DNA from: Asticcacaulis sp. SL142
GTDB lineage: Bacteria; Pseudomonadota; Alphaproteobacteria; Caulobacterales; Caulobacteraceae
DNA length: 64,000 bases
Assembly: GCF_026625745.1 (NCBI RefSeq)
Contig: NZ_CP113061.1
Location: forward strand, 496,001-560,000
Reading direction: 5' to 3'
Part shown: positions 45,829-54,653 of the stretch, in pieces
Position numbering within the stretch: the first letter of the stretch is position 1
How the letters are laid out: every line of letters begins with the position of its first letter
Program-made: the position numbers and the translations under genes
The notes under the pieces: generated by a model
Database searches by the model: none
The model's input: only the letters and a program-made list of their open reading frames with translations
What the model was told of the DNA's origin: nothing

Positions 45829-45970
45829 TTATGCGGCCTCCTACTCGGTACGCAACAAACAAGGCGCACAGATATGAGCTTATACGTGGAGGCCGTAAAG
45901 CTGGATTGCTTGTAAGTTGTTTTTATTGCCTGTTCGCCCGAAGCAGACCCGTTTCAGGCGGAAACGCGAC

Positions 45971-46465
45971 CTATTCGCGACGACGCTGACCGCCGGGGTT
46001 GGAATCTTCCTCGTTCGTAATGGTCTGACGACCGACGTTGCCAAGGATTTGTTCAAGCGCTGTCAGTTCGCGGCCACGGGTAGGGGTCTTGGCCTGATTG
46101 AAATCAACGGCGCGTCCATCAGCCAGGGTCAGGGTTTTTACGTCCTTGACGACCTGTGAGGATTTGTCGAATTCAATAACCGTTACTTTGCGGTTGGTCA
46201 CTTCCGACTTTTTGTAGGTCATTTTGCGCGAGGTCTGGTCGATATAGTACCAGATTCCGGGTTCAAACGATGCCGTCAGAGATGGTGACCCCAGTTTGGT
46301 GCGCACGGAAGTTTGGGTGTCTTCGCCAACCTTGATGTCCTTGGAGGGATCAACATCTGACACCAGATAGCCCTGACGGGATATGGTAGGCGCGCAGGCC
46401 GTCAATGTGCCTGCCATAATTCCGGCAAGGGCAACAAAAGGAATGAGGCGTTTGAACGTAATCAT
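45971..46465 (-). CDS. bamE: Outer membrane protein assembly factor BamE
   Basis: A 164-residue lipoprotein with lipobox LTAC (Cys24). The SmpA/OmlA domain follows: IKVGEDTQTSVRTKLGSPS, then WYYIDQTSRKM and VTVIEFDKSSQVVKDV. It is part of the BAM complex that inserts beta-barrel proteins. The C-terminal 45 residues are a polar tail absent from enterobacterial BamE. It is divergent from the cytochrome bc1 chaperone gene, a common alphaproteobacterial arrangement. Confidence 0.92.
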   Translation of the reverse strand: MITFKRLIPFVALAGIMAGTLTACAPTISRQGYLVSDVDPSKDIKVGEDTQTSVRTKLGSPSLTASFEPGIWYYIDQTSRKMTYKKSEVTNRKVTVIEFDKSSQVVKDVKTLTLADGRAVDFNQAKTPTRGRELTALEQILGNVGRQTITNEEDSNPGGQRRRE

Positions 46466-46576
46466 GGATACCCGTGTTGAACCTGTTTGACCTTGTGGCG
46501 CTTAAAGTTTAGGTCTTTCGCCCACACAGGGGCTTTCACCTGTCCTTATATCGAAATCTTACGGCAAACCATACTC

Positions 46577-47152
46577 ATGTTGCAAAAACTTTTGGCGATG
46601 TTCGCAAATTTCAAGCCACGGCCTGCCGTTGTCGTCGGTCAGAGTCTTTATGGGCAGTGTGTGTCGCAATCAAGGCAGGTGCCTTTTTATGTTGAGTACG
46701 GCGTTAAGGACGAAATCGGCGCCCGGTTTGAGTTATTGTGTCTGCATGTGATTCTGGCTTTGCAGGTACTGAAACGACCGGTGACTGATCCCCACCATGA
46801 ACAGGCTAAAGAAACGGCTCAGTCGTTGTTTGACTCTCTGCTGCGCGGGCTTGACGATACCATGCGCGAGCAGGGCGTCGGGGACCTTAGCGTGGCTAAA
46901 AAAATGAAGGCTTTGGGCAAGGTTGTTTATGCCCGTATCAAAGGCTGGGATGATCTGCTGACGTCGGGTGCGTCTTTGGAGCAGATGACGGATTATATTT
47001 TACGGACAGTCTATGCGGACGATGAGGTGCCCGCGGGAGCAGTTCATACTGATAAAGCTAAAGATTTTGCCGAATATGTCGACAAGGCTTTAAAATCCCT
47101 GTCGTTATCAGACCTGTTGCATGGTAAAAGTGCGTGGCCGCCCTTAAACTAG
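46577..47152 (+). CDS. Ubiquinol-cytochrome c chaperone family protein
   Basis: A 191-residue protein of the CBP3-like family assisting cytochrome bc1 assembly. VGQSLYGQCVSQSRQVPFYVEY, then GARFELLCLHVILALQVL, QSLFDSLLRGLDDTMREQGVGD and MKALGKVVYARIKGWDDL are characteristic. I place the start at the ATG at 46577. The frame is open 30 codons upstream but without family similarity. Confidence 0.88.
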   Translation: MLQKLLAMFANFKPRPAVVVGQSLYGQCVSQSRQVPFYVEYGVKDEIGARFELLCLHVILALQVLKRPVTDPHHEQAKETAQSLFDSLLRGLDDTMREQGVGDLSVAKKMKALGKVVYARIKGWDDLLTSGASLEQMTDYILRTVYADDEVPAGAVHTDKAKDFAEYVDKALKSLSLSDLLHGKSAWPPLN

Positions 47153-47212
47153 GGCTAATAACGAACCTGTAAAACCCCTGGGTGTGATTCTAATAAGCCA
47201 GGTGCGTGGAGT

Positions 47213-47770
47213 ATGAACATGGCAGATGCCCATCCCGAAAATGACGATCTTTTGTGGAGCCATCCGGTTGCCTTTGATAACGCTTTCAAAGGGTTGGACC
47301 TCAGTCTCGAAGCTGATGAGGCCCGGCGTGCCCGTGTGCAGGCGGCTTTTGGAATGATTGATCTGATCAGCCTTAAGGTCACTGTCCATACGCACGGTAA
47401 GCCATCTCATGATCACACTGAGACTGTACACATACGGGTCGAGTTATCCGGTGAAGTGACGCAGGAGTGTGGGGCGACGCTCGAGCCCTTTACTCATGAA
47501 ATTTCCTCCAGGCTTGAGGTCGATTGCGTCAAGGCTGAAACCTATTCCAAGTCTGCGCAGGCAACCGGTGAACAGGAATTGTCTGCCAATGATCTGGATG
47601 AGCCTGATCTTATCGAAAATGGCCGTATCGATCTGGGGCTTTATATCATCGAGGCGCTGGGGGAAGCTTATGATCCGTTTGCCCGCAAGCCTGGTGCGAT
47701 CTTTGAAGAGCCCGCTGCGGAGCCGGAACCTTCGCCCTTTGCGGCCTTATCGCGCCTGAAGTTCGATTAA
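47213..47770 (+). CDS. YceD family protein (DUF177)
   Basis: A 185-residue protein. HIRVELSGEVTQECGATLEPF and the acidic segment DEPDLIENGRIDLGLYIIEAL are the DUF177 core. In other bacteria YceD affects 23S rRNA accumulation and usually sits beside rpmF. Here rpmF is absent, and the neighbours are the bc1 chaperone and plsX. Confidence 0.88.
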   Translation: MNMADAHPENDDLLWSHPVAFDNAFKGLDLSLEADEARRARVQAAFGMIDLISLKVTVHTHGKPSHDHTETVHIRVELSGEVTQECGATLEPFTHEISSRLEVDCVKAETYSKSAQATGEQELSANDLDEPDLIENGRIDLGLYIIEALGEAYDPFARKPGAIFEEPAAEPEPSPFAALSRLKFD

Positions 47771-47796
47771 GCGAATCTGATGAGTGAAGTTGCGCT

Positions 47797-47855
47797 TGCA
47801 TAGTTTTGTATGCACGCTAGTTTGCACCGATTTTTGAACACGCATATACGTGTTC
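47797..47855 (+). repeat. Two hairpins in the yceD-plsX gap
   Basis: The first is TGCATA (47797-47802) with TATGCA (47809-47814). The second is GAACACG (47836-47842) with CGTGTTC (47849-47855) around CATATA. Neither has a T-tract. They occupy the 113-base region before plsX, where a promoter or attenuation signal could lie. Confidence 0.4.
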
Positions 47856-47883
47856 GCACCATACTGACGGGGTCTTTGGTCCT

Positions 47884-49041
47884 TTGACAAGCAAGTCTGA
47901 CACAGTCGCGGCCACCTCAAACGGGAAATTGGTCATAGCCATTGACGCGATGGGGGGGGATCATGGCCCGCGTGTGACGGTTCCGGGGGCGGCGCAAGCC
48001 CTGAAACGCGAAGCTGGAACGCACAATCTCCACTTCCTGCTGCACGGCGATGAAGCGCAAATCCGACCTGAGCTGGAGCGCCACCCTGAGCTTAAGGCCA
48101 TGGCCACCATCGTTCACACAGATCAATCCATTGCCATGGATGAAAAGCCCGCTCAGGCTATCCGCCGTAAGGGCACGAGCCTTTTCAACGCGATAACGTC
48201 GGTCAAGACCAAAGAGGCGCGCGCCATAGTCTCGGCCGGGAATACCGGTGCCCTGATGGCCATGTCGCGTATGATTCTGAAAATGATGGCTGAGGATCTG
48301 GAGCGTCCCGCCATTGCCTGCGGCTGGCCCAATACCGGTGGCATGGGCACGGTTTTGGATGTCGGCGCCAATGTAACGTCTGACGCGCACCAATTGATTG
48401 AGTTCGCCATTATGGGCGCAGCCTTCCACCGGGCGGTACGCGGCGTGCAAAACCCTAAAATCGGTATTCTCAATGTCGGCTCAGAAGATGTAAAAGGCCA
48501 CGAAGAGGTGCGCGAAGCCCACCGCCTTTTGCGTGAAGGCGGTTTTGGTCTGAACTATTATGGCTTTGTTGAAGGCGATGACCTGTTTAGCGGTAAAGTC
48601 GATGTGGTCGTGACCGATGGTTTTACCGGCAATATTGCTCTTAAAACCGCCGAAGGGGCCGCCCGTTTTATCAAAAGCCTATTGCGCGATGCGTTTAAAT
48701 CATCGCCCTTTGCCATGTTTGGGGCGTTGTTGGCATCATCCGCGCTTAAGGTCATGGCCACGCGCGTCGATCCGGGCGCATCCAACGGCGGGCCGCTGCT
48801 GGGCCTGAAAGGGATCGTGATCAAAAGCCATGGCGGAGCAGAAGCCTGGGCGTTTTCAAATGCGGTGAGTGTGGCCATATCGCTGGCGGCGTCATCCTAT
48901 GAGGATGATATCAGGACGGCTTTGGCTCATCTGTCTGAAGCCATGCCATCAGGAGATGCCGACAAAGCGGTGGCATCCGGCAAACATAAGGTCGTCGCGC
49001 CGGAAGCCGGTCTGGCGGTTGAAGGGACAAAAGTTTCGTGA
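47884..49041 (+). CDS. plsX: Phosphate acyltransferase PlsX
   Basis: A 385-residue enzyme forming acyl-phosphate from acyl-ACP for phospholipid synthesis. VIAIDAMGGDHGP, ARAIVSAGNTGALMAMS and DGFTGNIALKTAEGAARF are the family signatures. The TTG start gives an extra 15 residues before the core; no stronger start exists in frame. The last four bases overlap fabH. Confidence 0.95.
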   Translation: MTSKSDTVAATSNGKLVIAIDAMGGDHGPRVTVPGAAQALKREAGTHNLHFLLHGDEAQIRPELERHPELKAMATIVHTDQSIAMDEKPAQAIRRKGTSLFNAITSVKTKEARAIVSAGNTGALMAMSRMILKMMAEDLERPAIACGWPNTGGMGTVLDVGANVTSDAHQLIEFAIMGAAFHRAVRGVQNPKIGILNVGSEDVKGHEEVREAHRLLREGGFGLNYYGFVEGDDLFSGKVDVVVTDGFTGNIALKTAEGAARFIKSLLRDAFKSSPFAMFGALLASSALKVMATRVDPGASNGGPLLGLKGIVIKSHGGAEAWAFSNAVSVAISLAASSYEDDIRTALAHLSEAMPSGDADKAVASGKHKVVAPEAGLAVEGTKVS

Positions 49042-50024
49042 ATATGCGTATTTTGAGAACGGCCGTCACCGGCGTTGGCGGCTATCTGCCGGAACATATC
49101 CTCACTAATGATGATTTCACCCGCATGGTCGATACGTCCGATGCGTGGATACGTGAGCGTACCGGCATTGCTCAGCGCCATAAGGCTGCCGACAATCAGG
49201 TTACCAGCGATCTGGCCGTCGAAGCGGCTAAGGTCGCGTTGGAGGCGGCGGGGAAGTCTGCGGATCAGATTGATCTGATCATCGTTGCGACCACGACTCC
49301 CGACATGACCTTTCCGTCAACGGCATCGGTGGTTCAGCGCAAACTGGGTGTACCTGCGGGGGCGGCGTTTGATGTGCAGGCCGTGTGCTCCGGATTTGTC
49401 TATGCCTTAAGCGTTGCTGACGGTTTTGTGGCGCGTGGGCTTTCCAAATGTGCGCTGGTTATTGGTGCCGAAGTCATGAGCCGTATTATTGACTATACTG
49501 ACCGCGGCACCTGTATTCTGTTCGGGGATGGGGCTGGCGCGGTGATCCTTGAGCCGGTCGAAGGCGAGGGGACGCCGCAGGATCGCGGAATTTTGGGCTT
49601 CGATTTGCAATGCGACGGTACGAAAACGGATTTGTTATATGTCGATGGTGGCTTATTCGATTCTGATTTCCGGGCGGGCAAGATCCGTATGCAGGGCAAT
49701 CAGGTCTTTAAGCATGCGGTCCATAAAATCTCTCAGGCCGTAGAATCTGCGGTTCAAAAATCGAACATCTCCATAGCCGATATTGACTGGTTCATCCCCC
49801 ATCAGGCCAATCAGCGCATCCTCAAGGGCGTGGCTGACCGGCTTGGCCTTGATGAGCATAAGGTGATTTCGACAGTGGCGACCCATGCCAATACCTCAGC
49901 CGCGTCTATTCCTCTGGCGTGGTGGGAAGGGGTGCGTGACGGTCGCGTGAAGCCCGGTGATCTGGTGCTGATCGAGGCCTTGGGCGGTGGATTGACGTGG
50001 GCGGCCGCCGCGATCCGGCTCTGA
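49038..50024 (+). CDS. fabH: Beta-ketoacyl-ACP synthase III
   Basis: A 328-residue condensing enzyme that starts fatty-acid synthesis from acetyl-CoA and malonyl-ACP. The triad is Cys117 in AVCSGF, His in WFIPHQANQRI and Asn in ATHANTSAASIP. The GTG start overlaps plsX; an internal ATG two codons on is also possible. Confidence 0.97.
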   Translation: MNMRILRTAVTGVGGYLPEHILTNDDFTRMVDTSDAWIRERTGIAQRHKAADNQVTSDLAVEAAKVALEAAGKSADQIDLIIVATTTPDMTFPSTASVVQRKLGVPAGAAFDVQAVCSGFVYALSVADGFVARGLSKCALVIGAEVMSRIIDYTDRGTCILFGDGAGAVILEPVEGEGTPQDRGILGFDLQCDGTKTDLLYVDGGLFDSDFRAGKIRMQGNQVFKHAVHKISQAVESAVQKSNISIADIDWFIPHQANQRILKGVADRLGLDEHKVISTVATHANTSAASIPLAWWEGVRDGRVKPGDLVLIEALGGGLTWAAAAIRL

Positions 50025-50183
50025 GGCCGGTAAAATCGTGTATCTCTCATGTTTTTGATCATCCGTCCTTTATAAGTCTTTGACGGCATGCGGAATTTGC
50101 GTAATGTAGAGGCTTGGGCCCTTATGGTTACCGATTGACATTCTGGTATCGTTCTCTGCTCACCTCTGGCGGGATTAAAACGC

Positions 50184-50501
50184 ATGAAAAATCAAACTCT
50201 GACACGCGCAGAACTTTTTGAAGACGTACATAACGAACTTGGCCTTCCGCGTCAGGAATGTGCTTCGATCGTTGAGCGCACACTCGATCTGGTGATTGAG
50301 TCTCTTGAAAAGGGCGAAACCGTTAAATTGTCCGGCTTTGGCGTGTTTCAGGTTCGCGACAAAAACGCGCGCGTTGGGCGTAACCCAAAGACTGGCAAAT
50401 CGGCACCTATCGATCCGCGCCGGGTGATCAGCTTTCGGGCATCGCAAATCATGAAAGCGCGTGTGGACGCCGGGGCTGCGAAAGCCCTGTCGGGGAAATA
50501 A
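50184..50501 (+). CDS. ihfA: Integration host factor subunit alpha
   Basis: A 105-residue DNA-bending protein. TRAELFEDVHNELGLPRQE, VKLSGFGVFQVRDKNARVGR and NPKTGKSAPI, with the DNA-intercalating Pro in the beta arm, identify IhfA rather than HU. The 160-base leader likely contains its promoter. The MerR gene follows after 6 bases. Confidence 0.96.
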   Translation: MKNQTLTRAELFEDVHNELGLPRQECASIVERTLDLVIESLEKGETVKLSGFGVFQVRDKNARVGRNPKTGKSAPIDPRRVISFRASQIMKARVDAGAAKALSGK

Positions 50502-50507
50502 GCCACA

Positions 50508-50969
50508 GTGTCGACGACTAAAGGCCCTCACGCATTTCGCACCATTTCTGAGACGGCTGACGCCCTTGGGGTTCAGCAGCATGTTCTGCGGTTTTGGGAG
50601 ACGAAGTTCACCTTTGTGCGCCCAACTAAGCGTGCGGGTGGCCGTCGGTTCTATCGACCTCAGGATATAGTGCTGCTTCAAGGCATTAAGGCGCTGCTGC
50701 ATGATCGGGGCTACACCATTCGCGGGGTGCAAAAGCTCTATAAGGATCAAGGACAAAAAGCGATTCTGGCCGCGGCTGGTGACGATTTCGCGGATTATCC
50801 GGTGGATCACTCTGAATCTGAGTTAAGTGCGATTTCGTCGGTAGCCTCAGCCGGAGACGTAGTACATGCAGAAGGCCTGCTGACCGAGGCGTCGCGCGCT
50901 GAACTAAGCCGGGTTTTGGCGGGCCTTGAGGCGGCGAAGGCGGGGCTTGGCGCTGTGCTGGGGAAATAA
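50508..50969 (+). CDS. MerR-family transcriptional regulator
   Basis: A 153-residue regulator. [22 protein letters not shown] is the MerR helix-turn-helix, and [19 protein letters not shown] is the wing region. The C-terminal half is acidic and lacks sensor cysteines. The ihfA-merR pair is conserved in alphaproteobacteria, but its target is not known to me. GTG start. Confidence 0.9.
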   Translation: MSTTKGPHAFRTISETADALGVQQHVLRFWETKFTFVRPTKRAGGRRFYRPQDIVLLQGIKALLHDRGYTIRGVQKLYKDQGQKAILAAAGDDFADYPVDHSESELSAISSVASAGDVVHAEGLLTEASRAELSRVLAGLEAAKAGLGAVLGK

Positions 50970-51001
50970 TTCCGCACCCACAGAAATTGTTATTAAAGGG
51001 A

Positions 51002-51030
51002 TTGCGGTATCGGGTTTGTCTCTCTATAAG
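51002..51030 (+). promoter_or_regulatory. Candidate sigma70-type promoter of tRNA-Pro
   Basis: TTGCGG at 51002-51007 and TATAAG at 51025-51030 are separated by 17 bases. The tRNA begins 10 bases after the -10 element, so transcription would start at or just before the tRNA 5' end. Predicted by eye only. Confidence 0.5.
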
Positions 51031-51040
51031 CCGCAGTCTT

Positions 51041-51117
<77 letters not shown>

Positions 51118-51122
51118 TTTTA

Positions 51123-51150
51123 AAAGGCCGCTCTATCAAGAGCGGCCTTT
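51123..51150. terminator. Terminator after tRNA-Pro, also serving the convergent gene
   Basis: AAAGGCCGCTCT (51123-51134) and AGAGCGGCCTTT (51139-51150) form a perfect 12-bp stem with a 4-base loop, flanked by A- and T-runs on both sides. It lies between the tRNA and the convergent exported-protein gene. Confidence 0.92.
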
Positions 51151-51168
51151 TACTGTTTCCGGGTAATA

Positions 51169-52029
51169 TTATCGTGGCCGATAGGGTTTTTCGGCTTCAC
51201 CGTCTTTAGCCGGGATAACCCACTGCGTTTTACGTTTGGGGTTGGCTTCGCTAGTCGGTGTCGTATCCGGGGCTGGTGCTGTATAAAGCACGGAGTAGGG
51301 CTGTGGCGCTGCAGGCAGGGCAACCACTTCAGGGCTATTGGACGCCTCAGCCGTAGCTTTCTGAGCTTGCTGTGGCGCGGGCTCCAAGGCGGTGACGGAC
51401 ATCACCATGATTTGCGGCCCGGCGGCTTCGGTAGGTGCCGTCCCAGATGCCAGTGAGGCTTCGGCGATATAGGGGCGCGGACCTGACGGCGTTTGCGTTA
51501 TAAAGGCCATCTTGGCTTCAAACTCAGGCGTCAGAGAGACAATCTTATTGGCGGTCAGGCTGCTGGAGCAGATGCGCGTCGTGATGTCTTCGGGACGTTC
51601 AAACGCGACGTCACTTTCCGATTGCAGATGGTAGTACGGATCCTGCTTACATACCGTTTTGCTGGTGGAGACTCGGGCCGCATCCAATGCCAGAATGCGG
51701 AAAAAACTATACTGATCGACATTATCAGACGCTAAAGCCAGGATCGCGATATCAGGCACATAGTTGATGCGGGCCGTATCAAAGCCATCAAAAGTATCGA
51801 GTTCATCAACGATCTTCAGCGCAGCCTTATACTGGCGCTGACTGATCAAGGTACGCGCTTTTTTGACCAGAACATCGTCGTAGGTGATCGAAGGGTTATT
51901 ATGCAACCGGTATTCAGGCGACGCCAGAAATTGACGAGCATCGGCTGCGGTCTGAGCCAGCGCGTGCGTTGATGCCCATAGACTTAAAGCCGCACACACA
52001 CCAATGCCGGTTATAACCGGTAACTTCAT
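51169..52029 (-). CDS. Exported hypothetical protein with Pro/Ala-rich tail
   Basis: A 286-residue protein with an N-terminal signal peptide ending ALAQ-T (about residue 26). A helical domain (about 35-160) contains two cysteines (SKTVCKQDP and TTRICSSS) that could form a disulfide. After about residue 190 it is a low-complexity Pro/Ala/Thr-rich region ending in a basic segment. No family is recognised; a periplasmic or surface protein is the likely location. It has its own upstream region of about 150 bases. Confidence 0.75.
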   Translation of the reverse strand: MKLPVITGIGVCAALSLWASTHALAQTAADARQFLASPEYRLHNNPSITYDDVLVKKARTLISQRQYKAALKIVDELDTFDGFDTARINYVPDIAILALASDNVDQYSFFRILALDAARVSTSKTVCKQDPYYHLQSESDVAFERPEDITTRICSSSLTANKIVSLTPEFEAKMAFITQTPSGPRPYIAEASLASGTAPTEAAGPQIMVMSVTALEPAPQQAQKATAEASNSPEVVALPAAPQPYSVLYTAPAPDTTPTSEANPKRKTQWVIPAKDGEAEKPYRPR

Positions 52030-52185
52030 ATTGCCCTCCTGAAAAACACCCCATAGCTGCCGCTAAACACATGGCTATTTCGTGCGTTGCGATAGTTAAC
52101 GCAGGGTGTTCGGGTTTGTTAACCCTTTTTTCAGGTAGCGATACCCGGTTTACGGGTTTGTGATGCGTAAATGTCCCTAAATCGG

Positions 52186-53982
52186 CTAAAATTGATCATC
52201 AGACAGAGCCATCAGGGCTTCTGAACCGCTCTTCAGTTTCAATAGATGCGAATCGGCTTCCGGCAAGACGCGCTCAAGGAAGACGCGCCCAACCTTAAGT
52301 TTGGCGTCATAATAGGGATCATCAGAGCCTGCATCGATCTCAGTTTGGGCCGCCTCAGCCATCATGGCCCACATGTAATTCAGGCAGGTCAGACCGAACA
52401 GGCACAGATAATCCATAGAGGCCGCCGCGGCATTATCAGGATTGGTCATGCCGTTTTGCATCAGCCACATGGTGGCATCCTGGAGCTTGGCCTTGGTGGC
52501 TTTCAGGGCCGCGACAAATTCAGGCGTCTTACTGGTTTTTGGGCCGGTTTCATGTTCGGCAACATAGGCGTCGATTTCAGCAAAGAAGCTCATGATAGAG
52601 CGACCACCTTTGGACGGCAGCTTGCGTCCGACCAGATCAAGCGCCTGAATACCGTTTGTGCCTTCGTAGATGAGGGTGATGCGGACATCGCGCATATATT
52701 GCGATGCCGGGAAGTGCTCGGTAAAGCCGGATCCGCCATGCACCTGCATGGAATCTTGCGTAACCTTCAGGCCTTTTTCGGTCAGATAGCCCTTAACCAC
52801 GGGTGTGAGGAGTGCCATATAGTCGCTGGCTTTTTCACGGGTTTTTTCATCCTCGGCCGCATGGGCGAGATCGGCTTGCAGCGCTACCCAGGCGATGAAG
52901 GCGCGGCCAGATTCAAGAATGCTGCGGCTCTCCAGCAGCATCCGGCGCACATCGGGGTGCACCAATATGCTGTCGGCAGGTTTATCCGGTGACTTTGGCC
53001 CGGTGAGAGCGCGGCCTTGCAGACGATCCTTGGCAAATTCAGCGGCGGCGACGTAAGATGCATGACCGATCGCCAGCCCTTGCAGGCCCACGCCTAAGCG
53101 GGCATTGTTCATCATGTAAAACATGATTTTCAGACCCTCATGCAGGTTGCCGAGCAGCCAACCGGTCGCCTCTTCATAGACCATCACGCAGGTCGAATTG
53201 CCGTGAATGCCCATCTTATGTTCAAGACCGGCGCAGTGCAGGCTGTTGCGCTCACCCGGATTGCCGTCCGCATCGGGGATAAACTTGGGCACCAGAAACA
53301 GCGAGATGCCCTTGACGCCTTCGGGAGCACCTTCGGCGCGGGCCAGCACCAGATGGCAGATATTACCCGTGAAATCATGTTCACCGGCGCTGATCCAGAT
53401 TTTCTGGCCGATGATGGCGTAGGTGCCGTCGCCCTTGTCCTTGGCCTTGGTGCGCAAAAGGCCCAGATCGGTCCCGCAATGGGGTTCAGTCAGGTTCATG
53501 GTGCCGGACCATTCCCCGGAGATCAGCTTGGGCAGGTAAAGGGCTTTCTGTGCGTCCGTGCCGCCGGCGGTGAGGGCGGCAATCGCGCCTTCGGTCAGGC
53601 CGGGATACATGGCAAAGGCCGAACTGGCGCCGGTTAGAAACTCAGAAAAAGCCATGTTGACGAAGTGCGGCAACCCCTGACCACCGTATTCTGGCGACCC
53701 GGAAAGCGATGTCCAACCCGCTTCGATCAGGGCCTGATAAGCCTCTTTATAACCATCGGGGGCTGTGACGCTATGGTCGGCATTGAGGACGCAGCCTTGT
53801 TTATCGCCGGGGGCGTTGAGCGGCGCGACCACATCCTGCGCGAACTTAGCCGCTTCATCCAGTATTTGCATGACGGTATCGAGACTGGCGTCCCCAAATC
53901 CAGCCAGATTAGTAAGGCCATCTATCTTGAAAACCTTATCGAACAGAAACTGATAGTCGCGTACGGGTGCCGTGTAAGCCAT
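52186..53982 (-). CDS. Acyl-CoA dehydrogenase (long, C-terminal-domain type)
   Basis: A 598-residue flavoprotein of the FadE/DmdC-like class with an extra C-terminal helical domain. MNLTEPHCGTDLGLLRTKA, IWISAGEHDF and VHGGSGFTEHFPASQYMRD are ACAD signatures, with the catalytic acid expected in IYEGTNGIQALDLVGRKL. It catalyses the first oxidation of acyl-CoA in beta-oxidation; chain length is unknown. It lies 46 bases downstream of a MerR regulator on the same strand, so the two likely form one operon under the palindrome at 54462-54477. Confidence 0.93.
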   Translation of the reverse strand: MAYTAPVRDYQFLFDKVFKIDGLTNLAGFGDASLDTVMQILDEAAKFAQDVVAPLNAPGDKQGCVLNADHSVTAPDGYKEAYQALIEAGWTSLSGSPEYGGQGLPHFVNMAFSEFLTGASSAFAMYPGLTEGAIAALTAGGTDAQKALYLPKLISGEWSGTMNLTEPHCGTDLGLLRTKAKDKGDGTYAIIGQKIWISAGEHDFTGNICHLVLARAEGAPEGVKGISLFLVPKFIPDADGNPGERNSLHCAGLEHKMGIHGNSTCVMVYEEATGWLLGNLHEGLKIMFYMMNNARLGVGLQGLAIGHASYVAAAEFAKDRLQGRALTGPKSPDKPADSILVHPDVRRMLLESRSILESGRAFIAWVALQADLAHAAEDEKTREKASDYMALLTPVVKGYLTEKGLKVTQDSMQVHGGSGFTEHFPASQYMRDVRITLIYEGTNGIQALDLVGRKLPSKGGRSIMSFFAEIDAYVAEHETGPKTSKTPEFVAALKATKAKLQDATMWLMQNGMTNPDNAAAASMDYLCLFGLTCLNYMWAMMAEAAQTEIDAGSDDPYYDAKLKVGRVFLERVLPEADSHLLKLKSGSEALMALSDDQF

Positions 53983-54028
53983 GATCATCTGCCTGTAGAT
54001 AGCGCGGTCCTTAATGTCGGCCGCGGGG

Positions 54029-54445
54029 TTATTTATTTTCGAGTTTTTTCAATTCGTCTTCCATCCACGCGCAACCGTTTTGCATATCGTGAATGGCACC
54101 TTCCAGATCCTCACGCTGACGCTTGAGTGTTTCAATCTGAACGCGGTACTTGGCTAAGGTCGCCTTTATTTGCTGAGCGCCGCGGTCTTTGGGCGTGTAG
54201 AGATCCAGAATTTCATGAATTTCCACAAGAGAAAAGCCCAGCCTCTTGCCACGCAGGATGAGCTGAAGGCGCGCCCGGTCGCGGGCGGAATAGATGCGAG
54301 TCTGTCCCTTGCGCTCAGGCGATATCAGGCCCTTATCCTCATAAAATCTAAGGGCGCGGGCGGTGACGTCGAATTCCTTCGACAACTGGCGAATGGAATA
54401 GGTGCGTGGTTTTTCACCATTATCAAGCGTATGCAGCGTTTCCAT
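54029..54445 (-). CDS. MerR-family regulator (LiuR-like), probable controller of acyl-CoA metabolism
   Basis: A 138-residue regulator: YSIRQLSKEFDVTARALRFY is the helix-turn-helix and YEDKGLISPERKG the wing. A long C-terminal coiled coil (about residues 90-135) mediates dimerisation. Metal-sensing cysteines are absent, as in LiuR-type regulators of branched-chain amino-acid and fatty-acid catabolism. I place the start at METLHTL. An in-frame ATG 15 codons upstream would place the palindrome TTGACGTTAACGTCAA inside the coding region, which is unlikely. The palindrome 17 bases upstream is its probable autoregulatory site. Confidence 0.88.
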   Translation of the reverse strand: METLHTLDNGEKPRTYSIRQLSKEFDVTARALRFYEDKGLISPERKGQTRIYSARDRARLQLILRGKRLGFSLVEIHEILDLYTPKDRGAQQIKATLAKYRVQIETLKRQREDLEGAIHDMQNGCAWMEDELKKLENK

Positions 54446-54461
54446 CGATCTTTTGTTTACA

Positions 54462-54477
54462 TTGACGTTAACGTCAA
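54462..54477 (-). promoter_or_regulatory. Perfect 16-bp palindrome, probable operator of the MerR/ACAD unit
   Basis: TTGACGTTAACGTCAA is its own reverse complement, 17 bases before the chosen MerR start. The TTGACG at its 5' end could also be a -35 element, which would let binding block transcription. Near-copies occur before the thioesterase pair and the amino-acid permease. Confidence 0.65.
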
Positions 54478-54599
54478 GATGTATGCCCATTTTTGGGAGC
54501 CGTCAAGATGATCTCAAAGCTTTGTTGACGCGTGGTCAGTAGGGGGTAAACGGGATTACGTCATTAGTATTTGACGCCTGTGTGTGGGCGGCTTAAAGC

Positions 54600-54635
54600 C
54601 AAGACCCGTTTTTGTTTCAAGACCCGTTTTTGTTT
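54600..54635 (+). repeat. Perfect 18-bp tandem duplication before lysS
   Basis: CAAGACCCGTTTTTGTTT occurs twice in direct succession, ending 18 bases before the chosen lysS start. It changes the leader length and creates in-frame alternative starts (TTG at 54612, ATG at 54636). It looks like a recent slippage or duplication event. Confidence 0.9.
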
Positions 54636-54653
54636 ATGGAATATACTAAGATT

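Noticed and set aside
52246-52992. 248-codon open frame on the plus strand
   Set aside because: It is antisense to the acyl-CoA dehydrogenase, which shows clear family motifs; the frame encodes a His/Gly-rich product without recognisable domains.
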